The position numbers and the translations under genes are program-made. A stretch of DNA of 64,000 nucleotides from NCBI GenBank assembly GCA_963798745.1, contig CAWCUF010000007.1:443400-507399 (forward strand), given 5' to 3'. The notes under the pieces are model-generated. The model was not told the origin of the DNA and made no database searches. It saw nothing but the letters and a program-made list of their open reading frames with translations. The stretch comes from Prado023 sp963798745. GTDB taxonomy: Bacteria > Actinomycetota > Actinomycetes > S36-B12 > CAIYMF01. This document shows positions 38,896-48,089 of this stretch, piece after piece; positions within the stretch are counted from its first letter, which is position 1, and each line of letters begins with the position of its first letter.

Positions 38896-40464
38896 TCAGC
38901 TGTCGGTGGTGGGCTTTCCGGCGTCGCTGGACACCGACTCGCCACCTCGGGTGCGGCGTCGGCTGCGGTTGCGGCGACGGGCGGGCTTCTGCTCGCCCGT
39001 CCCACCTCCGCTGCCGCCGGTCGACTCCGGGCCCGTCGAACCGGAGCTGGACTTCGCCGTCGGGGCGCCGTCCTTGTGCCCGTGGCCGATCGTCTGGCCG
39101 TGGTGGTGGCTGTGCCCGCGGGAGCCGCTGCGGCCCCCGGAGCCACGCCCACCGTCGCGGCCGCCGCGGTCGCGCGCGTTGGGCTGCCGCCCGCCGAGAT
39201 CCTCGAGCACCTCAGCGTCCAGGCCCTCCTTCGTGCGCGATGCGCGCGGGAGCGTGCCCTTCGTGCCCGGCGGGATGTTCAGGCCGGTGTAGAGGTGCTC
39301 GGAGGTGTGGTAGGTCTCGATCGGGTCGTGGAACGCCAGACCCAGGGCCTTGTTGATCAGTTGCCAGCGCGGGACGTCCTGCCAGTCGACGAACGTGACC
39401 GCCACACCCGATGCGCCGGCGCGCCCGGTCCGGCCGATCCGGTGCAGGTAGGTCTTCTCGTCGTCGGTGCACTCGTAGTTGATCACGTGCGTGACGCCCT
39501 CGACGTCGATGCCGCGGGCGGCCACGTCGGTGGCCACGAGGATGTCGACCTTGCCGTTGCGGAAGGCGCGCAGTGCCTGCTCGCGGGCGCCCTGGCCGAG
39601 GTCGCCGTGGACGGCGCCGGCGGCGAACCCGCGCTCGGTGAGCTCATCGGCGACGACCTGCGCGCGGCGCTTGGTCCGGCAGAACACCATGGAGGGGCCG
39701 TGGCCCTCGGCCTGCATGATCCGGGCCAGGATCTCGACCTTGTTCAGCGGGTGGACGCGCCACACGTGCTGCTCGGTGGCGGCCACGGTCGCCGAGTCGT
39801 CATCGGGATTGATGGCGCGGATGTGGGTGGGCTGGGTCATGTAGCGCCGCGCGAGGCCGACGATCTGCCCGGGCATGGTCGCCGAGAACAGCATGGTCTG
39901 GCGGGTCGCGGGCAGCATCGACACGATGCGCTCGACGTCGGGCAGGAAGCCCATGTCGAGCATCTCGTCGGCCTCGTCGAGGACCAGGACGGCCACGTTG
40001 GACAGGTCCAGGATCCGCTGGCGGGCCAGGTCGATCAGGCGCCCCGGGGTGCCGACGATCACGTCGACGCCCTTGTTCAGGGCCTCGACCTGAGGCTCGT
40101 AGGCGCGGCCACCGTAGACGGCCAGGACGCGTGCCCCGAGCCCGGAGCCCGCGGAGGTCAGGTCGCTGGCGACCTGCACGCAGAGCTCGCGGGTCGGCAC
40201 GACGACCAGGGCCTTCGGGGCGCGCTGCAGCGTGGGGGACAGTGCGGCGTACTCGTCGGTGCTGGGCGTGGGGATGCGCTGGAGCAGCGGGATGCCGAAT
40301 CCGAGCGTCTTGCCGGTGCCGGTCTTGGCCTGGCCGATCAGGTCGCGGCCCTCGATCGCCTGCGGGATGCACATCTCCTGGATCGGGAACGCATCGATGA
40401 TGCCGGCCTTCTCGAGGGCGGCGGTGATGGGCGCAACGACGCCCAAGTCTGTGAATGTTGTCAA
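38896..40464 (-). CDS. rhlE: DEAD-box RNA helicase
   Basis: The 522-aa product carries every DEAD-box motif: the Q motif (TFTDLGVV...PIQEMCIPQAIEG), AKTGTGKT, PTREL, TPGRLIDLA, DEAD, SATMPG, VFCRTKR, ARGIDVEGV and HRIGRTGRAG. The basic Gly/Ser/Arg tail (GSGGRSGSRGHSHHHGQ, then RRRNRSRRR) probably binds RNA. A TTG at 40464 is the start: AGGAGAG lies just upstream and homology begins there (TTFTDLGV). It helps RNA remodelling or ribosome assembly. Synteny matches Rv3211. Confidence 0.95.
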   Translation of the reverse strand: MTTFTDLGVVAPITAALEKAGIIDAFPIQEMCIPQAIEGRDLIGQAKTGTGKTLGFGIPLLQRIPTPSTDEYAALSPTLQRAPKALVVVPTRELCVQVASDLTSAGSGLGARVLAVYGGRAYEPQVEALNKGVDVIVGTPGRLIDLARQRILDLSNVAVLVLDEADEMLDMGFLPDVERIVSMLPATRQTMLFSATMPGQIVGLARRYMTQPTHIRAINPDDDSATVAATEQHVWRVHPLNKVEILARIMQAEGHGPSMVFCRTKRRAQVVADELTERGFAAGAVHGDLGQGAREQALRAFRNGKVDILVATDVAARGIDVEGVTHVINYECTDDEKTYLHRIGRTGRAGASGVAVTFVDWQDVPRWQLINKALGLAFHDPIETYHTSEHLYTGLNIPPGTKGTLPRASRTKEGLDAEVLEDLGGRQPNARDRGGRDGGRGSGGRSGSRGHSHHHGQTIGHGHKDGAPTAKSSSGSTGPESTGGSGGGTGEQKPARRRNRSRRRTRGGESVSSDAGKPTTDS

Positions 40465-40878
40465 AGCTCTCCTCAGTTGTGGGCGCGATTCTACCGTGCG
40501 GGCGGCGGCGGGCCATGTGCACGCGCCCCGCGGCGCCCGGGCTGCGGTCGTGCTCGCTGCCGTGTTCCTCCTCGTGGGCGTCGATGCGGCGACGCTTGAG
40601 TGGAGGAACGCCGAGGGTGCTGGCGCTGGCGTGGAGAAATCGCGAGCCGTCCGGGGGCCGGCGCAACGGAGTGGTGCGGGGCCGGCGCACGGGCCGGTGC
40701 GGCGCCCAGCGAGTTCCTCCACGTGGGCGGTATCGGCGAGACGGTGCGGTGGAGAGACGCCGGAGTGGCTGACCCTGGTGTCGAGGAACCCGTCTGCGGG
40801 TGGGAGATCGGTGCGGGGCGGCGGCTTGGGGCGCTGGTCCGGCTGCGCGTATGGCGGGCCAGCGGCTACCTTTCGGGC
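40465..40878. other. Intergenic region with inverted TGGAGGAAC words
   Basis: This 414-bp gap between divergent genes must hold both promoters. TGGAGGAAC (about 40600) is inverted as GTTCCTCCA (about 40714), and GTCGAGGAAC recurs near 40780. No gene can be supported. Confidence 0.4.
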
Positions 40879-41610
40879 ATGGCTGTGGACAGTGCTGGCG
40901 TGGGTGCGGGTGCCGGGGCCGACGAGGGCGCCCCGGTGATGCCGCGGCCGTCGTTGGATGATCCGGACTACCGGCGCGGCGTCATCCAGATGCTCGGGCT
41001 GCTCGGAGCTGGTGAGTACCTGGCCTTCGAGCGGCTCGTCAACGAAGCGTCGCTGGCCCCGACCCTGAGCCAGCGGCTGCGGGTGGCCGACATCGCCGCG
41101 GGCGAGCTCGCGCACCACCGGCACCTGCGTGATCGCCTGATCGAGTTGGGTGCGGACCCCGACGAGGCGATGGGCGGGTTCCTCGAGCCGCTGGAGCGCT
41201 ACCACGCGATGACCGCGCCGAGCGACTGGCTCGAGGGCTTGGTCAAGGCGTACGTGGGCGACTCGATCGCCAACGACTTCTACCGCGAGATCGGCGCTGT
41301 GCTCGATGAGGAGACCGCCGAGCTGGTCCTCGAGGTGTGCGCGGAGTTGGGCAAGACCGCCGTGGTGGTCGACGAGGTGCGTGCCGCGATCGAGCGCGAT
41401 CCGCGGATCGCCGGCCGATTGGCATTGTGGGGTCGGCGGCTCGTGGGCGAGATGCTGTCGCAGGCGCAGACCGTCGCCGCCCAGAACGACGACCTCGCTG
41501 ATCTGGTCATGAGCGAGAACGTGACCTCGCAGGTGGATCTCATGCGCCTGCTCGGGCGGCTGACCTCGGCGCACGTCGAGCGGATGAACGCCCTGGGCCT
41601 GTCGCCGTAA
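40879..41610 (+). CDS. Ferritin-like fold protein (MiaE_2-like)
   Basis: The 243-aa helical protein shows di-iron-type glutamates: GAGEYLAFERL and AAGELAHHRHL in the first helix pair, and DEETAELVLEVCAELGK later. It belongs to the actinobacterial ferritin-like group related to tRNA hydroxylase MiaE and is regularly found between rhlE and DUF3107. The activity is unproven. ATG 40879 is taken because preceding in-frame sequence is GC noise. Confidence 0.8.
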   Translation: MAVDSAGVGAGAGADEGAPVMPRPSLDDPDYRRGVIQMLGLLGAGEYLAFERLVNEASLAPTLSQRLRVADIAAGELAHHRHLRDRLIELGADPDEAMGGFLEPLERYHAMTAPSDWLEGLVKAYVGDSIANDFYREIGAVLDEETAELVLEVCAELGKTAVVVDEVRAAIERDPRIAGRLALWGRRLVGEMLSQAQTVAAQNDDLADLVMSENVTSQVDLMRLLGRLTSAHVERMNALGLSP

Positions 41611-42009
41611 CCCGCAACGACCTCAGACCCCGCAGCGGCCGCAGCGAGCTCGGATGCGTGTGGGTGAGCGGCGTGGCAGCCTGCCCGCCCTGGGCCGGGG
41701 CGATCCGGCAGACGACCGCTGCGTGGTCCATCGGCGCACCAGCCCAGTCGCCGCCAGTCGCGCAGCGGGGCGGCCTCCCGGCACCGCCAGCCGAGCGGCG
41801 GGGCGGCGGGGCGGCGGGGCGGCCTTTCCGGTCCCAGGCACGGCGACGGGGGAGACGATCGTTCGGGTGGTCCGCGGTGCGGCAACCCAAGCCCCCGCGA
41901 GTCGCGGTGCGGCTGCCCCCAGTCCTGGACGCTGGGCGACAACAGACGAGCGCTGACGCGGCGACGGTCGTTCCGGGTGTCCAGCGTGCGGCGTTCGGCT
42001 CCCCCCGCG
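41611..42009. other. Convergent-gene spacer with GGGGCGGC repeats
   Basis: This 399-bp gap lies between two convergent genes. It contains a (GCGGGGCG)n run at about 41795-41822 and an imperfect inverted pair around 41875-41925. No gene or clear terminator can be supported. Confidence 0.4.
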
Positions 42010-42234
42010 TCAGAGGGTGCCGAAGCCGACCTTGCGCGACTCCGAGGCCGCGATCTCCACGTAGGCGAGCTTCGCCGCGGGCACGACCACGCGCCGGCCC
42101 TTGTCGTCGACCAGGTCGAGCACTCCCTCGGACTTCATCGCCTCCGAGACCTTCTTGGCCACGGAGTCGGGGGAGTCGGTGCTCTCCAGGACAAGCTCGC
42201 GAGCCGCCTGCTGGACTCCGATTCGAACCTCCAC
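42010..42234 (-). CDS. DUF3107 small protein
   Basis: The 74-aa product, MEVRIGVQQAARELVLEST at its start and VVVPAAKLAYVEIAASESR near the end, is the actinobacterial DUF3107 family (TB9.4, Rv3208A). The start is GTG 42234 with AGGA upstream. It follows the TetR gene by 15 bp, so the two probably form an operon. The function is unknown. Confidence 0.9.
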   Translation of the reverse strand: MEVRIGVQQAARELVLESTDSPDSVAKKVSEAMKSEGVLDLVDDKGRRVVVPAAKLAYVEIAASESRKVGFGTL

Positions 42235-42249
42235 TGTGGATCCTCTCGC

Positions 42250-42876
42250 CTAGCTGTTGGTGGTTGGGGTGGTCAGGGGGAAATCGGAGATGCCGCGCCA
42301 GGCCAGCATCGACATCGCCTTGGCTGCGCTCTGCTGGGAGATGCGCGCCGGTGAGTGCAGCCAGTACCGCGCGGCGGTCTGGGCCATGCCGAGCAGTCCA
42401 CTGGCCAGCAGCATCGAGGTGTCGTCGTCGAGCTCGGTGTCCTCGCGGATGACCTCGGCGATCAGCATCGCGCAGGTGTCGTTCGTGCGGGCCACGCGGG
42501 TGGCGGCCTCGGGGACGTTCGTGAGGTCGGACTCGAAGATGAGACGGAACGCGCCGGCCTCGTGGGCGACGAAGTCGAAGTAGGCCTCGAACGTGGCGCG
42601 CACGCGCTTGCGGTTGTCGTGGGTGGAGTCCAGGGCGGTGCGGACCCGGTCGATCAGGGCGCCGCTGCTCTCGTCCAGAACGGCGAGGTAGAGCTCGAGC
42701 TTGCCGGGGAAGTGCTGGTAGAGGACGGGCTTGGAAACGCCGGCCAGGTCGGCGATCGCGTCCATGCCGGCTGCGTGGTAGCCCTGCGCCACGAAGGCCT
42801 CGCGGGCCGCCTCCAGCAGTTGCGCACGCCGTTCCTGACGAGGCAGGCGCCCGGAACGATCGGTCGTCACGGTCAT
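42250..42876 (-). CDS. TetR-family transcriptional regulator
   Basis: The 208-aa product has an N-terminal HTH: RRAQLLEAAREAFVAQGYHA then MDAIADLAGVSKPVLYQHFPGK, with the recognition helix typical of TetR. The C-terminal ligand-binding domain is helical (FEAYFDFVAHEAGAFRLIF). Synteny matches Rv3208. TetR repressors often regulate their own operon, here including DUF3107; no operator is evident by eye. Confidence 0.93.
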   Translation of the reverse strand: MTVTTDRSGRLPRQERRAQLLEAAREAFVAQGYHAAGMDAIADLAGVSKPVLYQHFPGKLELYLAVLDESSGALIDRVRTALDSTHDNRKRVRATFEAYFDFVAHEAGAFRLIFESDLTNVPEAATRVARTNDTCAMLIAEVIREDTELDDDTSMLLASGLLGMAQTAARYWLHSPARISQQSAAKAMSMLAWRGISDFPLTTPTTNS

Positions 42877-42998
42877 GGCCTGATCCTAGACCCGGGGTCT
42901 GGCGACGCGGGACCGGTCGCCCTGCGCCGTCGGCGAACCGCGGGCCCGCGGGCGATGCGTCCGGCCGACGCTCGTGCCGCGGCTCAATCGCCTGGTCG

Positions 42999-43145
42999 GA
43001 CCCGCCGAGGCTGCTGCGCGGCAGGTGTTCGACCCGGCCGAATGGTTGGGGACCCGCCGAGCCTGATGTGCGGCAGGGGTTCGACCCGGCCGAATGGTTG
43101 GGGACCCGCCGAGCCTGATGTGCGGCAGGGGTTCCTTCCCGGCTG
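42999..43145. repeat. 52-bp tandem repeat
   Basis: Units starting GACCCGCCGAG recur at about 42999, 43051 and 43103 (period 52), each with TGCGGCAGGnGTTC and, in the first two, CGACCCGGCCGAATGGTTGG. It lies in the 897-bp gene-free stretch 42877-43773. Confidence 0.75.
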
Positions 43146-43177
43146 AAGCGTCGAGCAGTCGCTCAGCTTGCGGTGGC

Positions 43178-43356
43178 GAACCTTGCCGTGGATGTGGTCG
43201 TTCGCGCGCCGGTCGGGACACTCGATCGAGATCCTTGCCGTAGATCTGGTCGTCAGAGTTCACCTGCATTCCTGAGCCAGCGACCAGATCTGCGGCAAGG
43301 TCGGCTGTCGGGTTGCTGCCCATGCTCGATCACGACCAAATCTATGGCGAGGTTGG
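43178..43356. repeat. Family C: four 22-mers in alternating orientation
   Basis: A consensus CCTTGCCGTAGATCTGGTCG occurs twice forward (43181-43201, 43233-43252) and twice inverted (43281-43301, 43332-43353), giving nested palindromes of about 175 bp. The rest of the gap to 43773 has short repeats around GGGTACACCAGCGAGTGC (43550-43600) but no gene. Confidence 0.75.
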
Positions 43357-43773
43357 CCGGTTCGACCTTTGCGTTCGGTTGAGCGGCGGGCAGGCAGAAG
43401 GATCGCCCCGGTGAGAAGGGTCCCGAACGAGAGCGGCCTAGGCGAGCGGGCGGCCCGGGGATGAGCGGCGCGGGGGATGGGCGGTGCGCATGGAGGGCGC
43501 AACCCGGGTCCGCCAGTGCGCCAGCTGGTGCGGGCGGATGGGAGGACTGCTCCGGGTACACCAGCGAGTGCGGGTACACCAGCGAGTGCGGGTGCACCAA
43601 CTGGGGCGGCCGGTGCCGGTACAGGTAAGGGCGGAGCGATCCTGGTGTGGGTGCTGCGGAGGATGGCCCGGGGTGCGGGGCGGTGCGCTGTGAGCAGGCG
43701 GCTCGGGGTGAGGGGCGGGCCGTGTGAAGGAACCACCCGTGTGAGTTCGGGTCCCGGCGAGTGTGGGTGTCGT

Positions 43774-44763
43774 TCAGCGGGGGGCGCGGGCTTCGAGGGC
43801 GGCCAGGATGCGGGCGATCACGGCGCCCGGGCGCAGCCGCATCTCCTCGCTGGTCCAGCGGATCACCTGGAACCCGAGCTCCTCGAGCGCCTGCTGGCGG
43901 ATCTTCTCGCGAGCGAGGCTGTCGGGGGTGTCGTACTTGCCCAGGCCGTCCGCTTCTCCGATCAGCATGTATTCAGCCCACAGGAAGTCGGGGTAGACGG
44001 TGCCCACCGAGGTTCGGATCGGGACCTGCATCGCCGGCAGGGGCAGCCCGGCCTGACGCATGCGCCCGTAGCTGAGGGACTCGAGGCCGGACTCGCGTCG
44101 GAAGTCGGCCAGCGGAACCACGTCGCGCAGGTGGCGTCGCGTGAACTGGGTGGCGCCGTGCTCGACCACTGCGAACAGACCTGCGCGGACGTTCTGGAGG
44201 TGACGCTCGGACAGGTACGCATCGCGAACCCGACTCGCGCCCACGGAGTCCGCGAGGATCATGCGAGCTGCGGAGTCGAGGGTGATCAGCGCCTCGGGTA
44301 GCTCGCGGGTGGATGCGATGTCCACCGCAGTCCGAGCCAGGGTGGTGACCAGCAGGTGGCTGGGGTGGGCGACCCGGTGGCTAGCGGGGAGGTCGCGTAC
44401 GGCGATGGTCGCGCCGGGCAGGGCGAGGGACCGCCAGCCCTCGCCAGCGGGTGCGATGAAGGCGGCGGGGCTGGCCGCGGCGGCGGCGAGGTCGTCGAGG
44501 TCCAGCCCCCAGGCGAGGGCCGCGGTGTGGTGGCTGGCGATCATCCGCGGGCGGCGCACCTGATGAGCCAGGGCGAGCTGCAGGTGCCGGCCGGCGGGAT
44601 CGGTGCGCAGGGCCGATGTGCTCACGTAGACGCCATCGATGAGCCGGGTGACGCTGCCGTTGGCCTGCGCGGCGCGCACCATCGAGCGGGTGACGCCAAG
44701 TGGGGTCACGTGGTCCAGGGCGAACGGAGTTGTCGGTGCAGTCCACCGGGCGGCGCGGGTCAC
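43774..44763 (-). CDS. AbiEi antitoxin-like / DUF559 nuclease-fold protein (paralogue 2)
   Basis: The 329-aa product is the same length as, and clearly paralogous to, 1224-2213. Shared blocks include TPF...VTPLGVTRSMVRAAQ, MIASHHTAALAWGLDLDD, AHPSHLLVTTLARTAVDIA, RRESGLESLSYG, YPDFLWAEYMLIGEADG and LEELGFQVIRW. The GTG at 44763 follows AAGGG. There is no partner toxin gene; it stands between repeat-rich DNA and the glycosyltransferase gene. Confidence 0.75.
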   Translation of the reverse strand: MTRAARWTAPTTPFALDHVTPLGVTRSMVRAAQANGSVTRLIDGVYVSTSALRTDPAGRHLQLALAHQVRRPRMIASHHTAALAWGLDLDDLAAAAASPAAFIAPAGEGWRSLALPGATIAVRDLPASHRVAHPSHLLVTTLARTAVDIASTRELPEALITLDSAARMILADSVGASRVRDAYLSERHLQNVRAGLFAVVEHGATQFTRRHLRDVVPLADFRRESGLESLSYGRMRQAGLPLPAMQVPIRTSVGTVYPDFLWAEYMLIGEADGLGKYDTPDSLAREKIRQQALEELGFQVIRWTSEEMRLRPGAVIARILAALEARAPR

Positions 44764-45146
44764 AGGGCAACCCTTGTCGCGAGGGCGGCTCCGTGGTAGC
44801 CCCTGCGGACTGATCTGTGGAAAAGTCCAGATCTCCACTCGCTGGGACGGTGGCTGGAAAGGCCGCTCGAAACAACGGTCAGGGGGTGCTCGGGAAGGTG
44901 GCCTCAGATGCTGCTGGGGAGGTGCCCTGGGAGGTGACCTGGGTGGAAGGGGAGCGCCAGCGCGAAGGTCGTTGGGGTGTGCAGAGGTGACTGCTGGGGA
45001 TGCGCCCTTGTGGCAGGCCATCGCGGCGAGCGTGCGAGCGCGTCCGCGCGCGCACCGTTGCCGCGTCGTCGGCGTGCAAGCCATGCCCGTGCCCGAGCGC
45101 GCCGCGTTCGATCTCGCTGCGCTCCGGCGCTTGTAGGGTGACGGCC
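44764..45146. other. Spacer between divergent genes
   Basis: This 383-bp gap holds the promoters of the AbiEi-like gene and the glycosyltransferase. GGGGAGGTGCCCTGGGAGGTGACC-type G-rich words (44910-44945) repeat imperfectly. No gene can be supported. Confidence 0.35.
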
Positions 45147-46466
45147 GTGACGGAGAACGCCGACCCGCGGCCGCACGAGGTGTCGGTCGTGATCCCGGTC
45201 TACCAGGGGCAGCACACCCTGCCTGCGGTGGTCGCCGAGCTCGCGGACTCGCTGGCCGTGCGGCGGTCCCCGGCGGGGCGGGCCTATCGGGTCACTGAGG
45301 TCATCGTCGTCCACGACTGCGGTCCAGACCGCTCCGACGAGGTCATCCGCGCGCTCGCCGCGCAGCACGACTGGGTGCGTCCGGTGTGGCTGAGCCGCAA
45401 CTTCGGGCAGCACGCCGCGACGCTGGCCGGAATGGCGGCCTCGGGCAGCGAGTGGATCGTCACGATGGACGAGGACGGTCAGCACGACCCGAAGCGGATC
45501 GGCGACCTGCTCGATACCGCCATGACCCAGCAGGCCGACGTCGTCTACGCCAAGCCGACCAACGAGCCCCCGCACGGCGCGCTGCGCAACACCGCCTCCC
45601 GGGGCGCCAAGTGGCTGGTGGCGCGGATGGCCAAGGGTGCGCCGGCGGCGGACTTCTCCAGCTTCCGGTTGATCGTCGGGGAGATCGGGCGGTCGGTGGC
45701 GGCGTACGCGGGGCCGGGGATCTACCTGGATGTGGCGATCTCGTGGGTCGCCCGCCGGATCGCCACCTGCCCGGTCGAGATGCGCGACGAGGGCGACCGA
45801 CCGTCGGGCTACAGCGCCCGGAGCCTCGTGTCGCACTTCTGGCGGCTGGTGCTGTCCAGCGGGACGCGGCCGCTGCGCTGGGTCAGCGTGCTCGGGGCGG
45901 TCGCGGTGCTGCTGGCTCCGCTGCTGGGCATCGTGCTGGCGATCGGGCGCTCGACCGGCCGTTGGGACGCGCCGGGTTGGACCTCGACCATGATCCTGCT
46001 GATGGTCTCGACCGGGGTGATCCTGTTCAGCCTCGGCGTGATCGCGGAGTACGTCGGGATGGCGGTCAACATGGCCATGGGCAAGCCGCTCTACCTGCCG
46101 GTGCGCGACCCGCTGGACGGTCCGCTGGGGCGGGAGGGTCCGCGGGGTGGGGACGCTACCCAGGGCCGGGAGGGACTTGAAAACGCCGAGGGTCGGGCCG
46201 TCGGTGAGGGTCGGGCGGACGACGGGAGCGAGGACGGTCCGCTGGGTCAGGTAGGTCCGCTGCGCGAGGGCGGTCCGCTGCGCGAGAAGGGTCCGCTGCG
46301 CGAGGGCGGTCCGCTGCGCGAGAAGGGTCCGCTGCGCGAGGGCGGTCCGCTGCGCGAGAAGGGTCCGCTGGGCCAGGACGGTCCGCTGGGCGAGAAGGGT
46401 CCGCTGCGCGAGGACGGTCCGCCGCGCGGGGAGGGGTCTCCGGCCGCAGACGGGGCCGGGGCGTGA
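45147..46466 (+). CDS. Family 2 polyprenyl-type glycosyltransferase with repeat tail
   Basis: The 439-aa product has a GT2 domain (VSVVIPVYQGQHTLPAVVAEL, MDEDGQHDPKRI as the DxD-like site, FSSFRLI) followed by two membrane helices (VSVLGAVAVLLAPLLGIVL and MILLMVSTGVILFSLGVIAE). This is the architecture of ArnC/GtrB-like enzymes that charge a polyprenyl phosphate. The last 100 residues are unusual: GPLREGGPLREKGPLRE repeats in 30-bp units (about 46240-46430). GTG 45147 fits AGGG; GTG 45138 is an alternative. It overlaps the next gene by GTGA. Confidence 0.85.
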   Translation: MTENADPRPHEVSVVIPVYQGQHTLPAVVAELADSLAVRRSPAGRAYRVTEVIVVHDCGPDRSDEVIRALAAQHDWVRPVWLSRNFGQHAATLAGMAASGSEWIVTMDEDGQHDPKRIGDLLDTAMTQQADVVYAKPTNEPPHGALRNTASRGAKWLVARMAKGAPAADFSSFRLIVGEIGRSVAAYAGPGIYLDVAISWVARRIATCPVEMRDEGDRPSGYSARSLVSHFWRLVLSSGTRPLRWVSVLGAVAVLLAPLLGIVLAIGRSTGRWDAPGWTSTMILLMVSTGVILFSLGVIAEYVGMAVNMAMGKPLYLPVRDPLDGPLGREGPRGGDATQGREGLENAEGRAVGEGRADDGSEDGPLGQVGPLREGGPLREKGPLREGGPLREKGPLREGGPLREKGPLGQDGPLGEKGPLREDGPPRGEGSPAADGAGA

Positions 46467-47814
46467 GCTTCGCGCCGCACGTCGACCGCCCGCTGACCTG
46501 GGTGGTGGGGGCCGGCGGGCTGGTGGGCTCGCACGTGGCGCGCGCGCTGTTGTCGGCGGGGCACGAGGTGCTCACCACTGTCGTGCCGTGGGATGACGAG
46601 GACGCCGCCGTGCAAGCGCTTGCGATCGGTGCCCGACGTGTGGCCGACGGTCGGCGCGGGCGGCCATGGGCGGTGGCGTGGTGCGCAGGGGCCGGCGTGG
46701 TGGCGACCGGGGAGGACACGCTGGCCGCCGAGGTACGGGTCTTCGGCCGGGCGCTCGACGCGTTGGAGGCTGCGCTCGCAGGGTTCGCCGAGCGGGAGGT
46801 GGACTCGGAGGAACTGGAACGGAAAGGACTGCGACCTGAGCGCGAGCCGGGCAGGGGTCCTGGATCGGTGCACGACTCGGGGCGGGGCAGGGGGCATGGG
46901 CCACGCCGGGACGTGCGCAAGGGGCTGGGTGCGGCGTCCGTCACCGTGGGTCGCGTCGATGTCGAGGGCCCGGGAGCCGGGGGCCTGGGAGCCGGGGGCC
47001 TGGGAGCCGAGGGCCTGGGAGTCGAGGACGCCGGAGTCGGGGGCCTCGGAGCCGAGGGCCGCTGGGAGTCGAGGACGCCGGAGCCGAGGACGCCGGAGCC
47101 GAGGACGTCGGAGCCGAGGACGCCGAACACCGGTCTGTCGCTCCGGGGCAACTGCCCGACGACCTCCGTGCGGGCGGCGTCCTGCTGCTGGCCTCGTCCG
47201 CGGGCGGGCTGTACGCGGGGTGCGCCGAGCCGCCGTTCGACGAGGCGACCGTGCCGCGTCCGCTGGTCGCCTACGGCCGGGCCAAGCTTGCGATGGAGTC
47301 CCGGGCCGCGGAGTTCGCGCAGCGCACGGGGGTGCGCGTGGTGCTGGGTCGGCTGGCCAACGTGTACGGCCCCGGCCAGCGCCTGGGCAAGCCGCAGGGC
47401 CTGCTCTCCCAGCTCTGCCTGGCCGATGCCACCGGCCGGCCGCTGCCGGTGTACGTCTCCCAGGACACGATCCGCGACTACCTCTACGTCGGCGATGCGG
47501 CCCGGATGATCGCCGGCAGCATCGAACTTGCCCGAGCCGAGCCGCCGGGTGCGGTGATCACGAAGGTGCTGGCCTCGGGCCACCCCGTCACCGTGGGGTA
47601 CGCGATCTCCGAGGCTCGGCGGGTGCTCCACCGGCGGCTGCGGACGGTTCCGGTCGGGGGCGCGGCCACCGGGCAGGTGCTCGACCTGCGCCTGCGTTCG
47701 CGGGTGTGGCCAGCGATCGATGCACTCGCGGCGACGACCCTTGCGTCGGGGCTGGCCCGGACGGCGGCGGACGTGCGCGCCCGGGTGGTCGCCGGTGGTC
47801 CGATCGACGGATAG
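46463..47814 (+). pseudogene. NAD-dependent epimerase/dehydratase, frame broken in a repeat
   Basis: The N-terminal part (LTWVVGAGGLVGSHVARALLSAGHE) is a Rossmann nucleotide-binding fold and the C-terminal part has the SDR active-site lysine region (VAYGRAKLAMESRAAEFAQ), LGRLANVYGPGQRLG and DYLYVGDAARMI. The halves are in different frames. Between them lies a GAGGLGAEGLGVEDAG-type tandem repeat (46965-47130); removing two bases of GAGGGCCGCTGGGAG near 47062 joins the frames. It may be a functional gene with a consensus error or a recently broken one. It lies in an operon with the glycosyltransferase, suggesting surface-sugar synthesis. Confidence 0.7.
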
Positions 47815-48089
47815 CCGCCGTGGGTGGGCTGGTTTGAGGTCAACGCGCCGCGTCGCACCTGAGATTGCAAGGATGCCCCGCCCGCTGCCCGCTGCCCGGC
47901 GCCCGCCGCCCGCTGCGCGCTGGTCCATTGATGCCCACGCACCCGTGATGACCCAGCGACGAGGTCGGACATCGACGTGAGTCACGCCGGCGTGGATCAG
48001 TCCGCCAGGGCCGAGTCCCGTCGTCGTCCCGGATGGGACGCGGGTCGCCGCCGGTGTCGAGGTGTGTCGTCCGCCTCCGCGGGTCGGGG

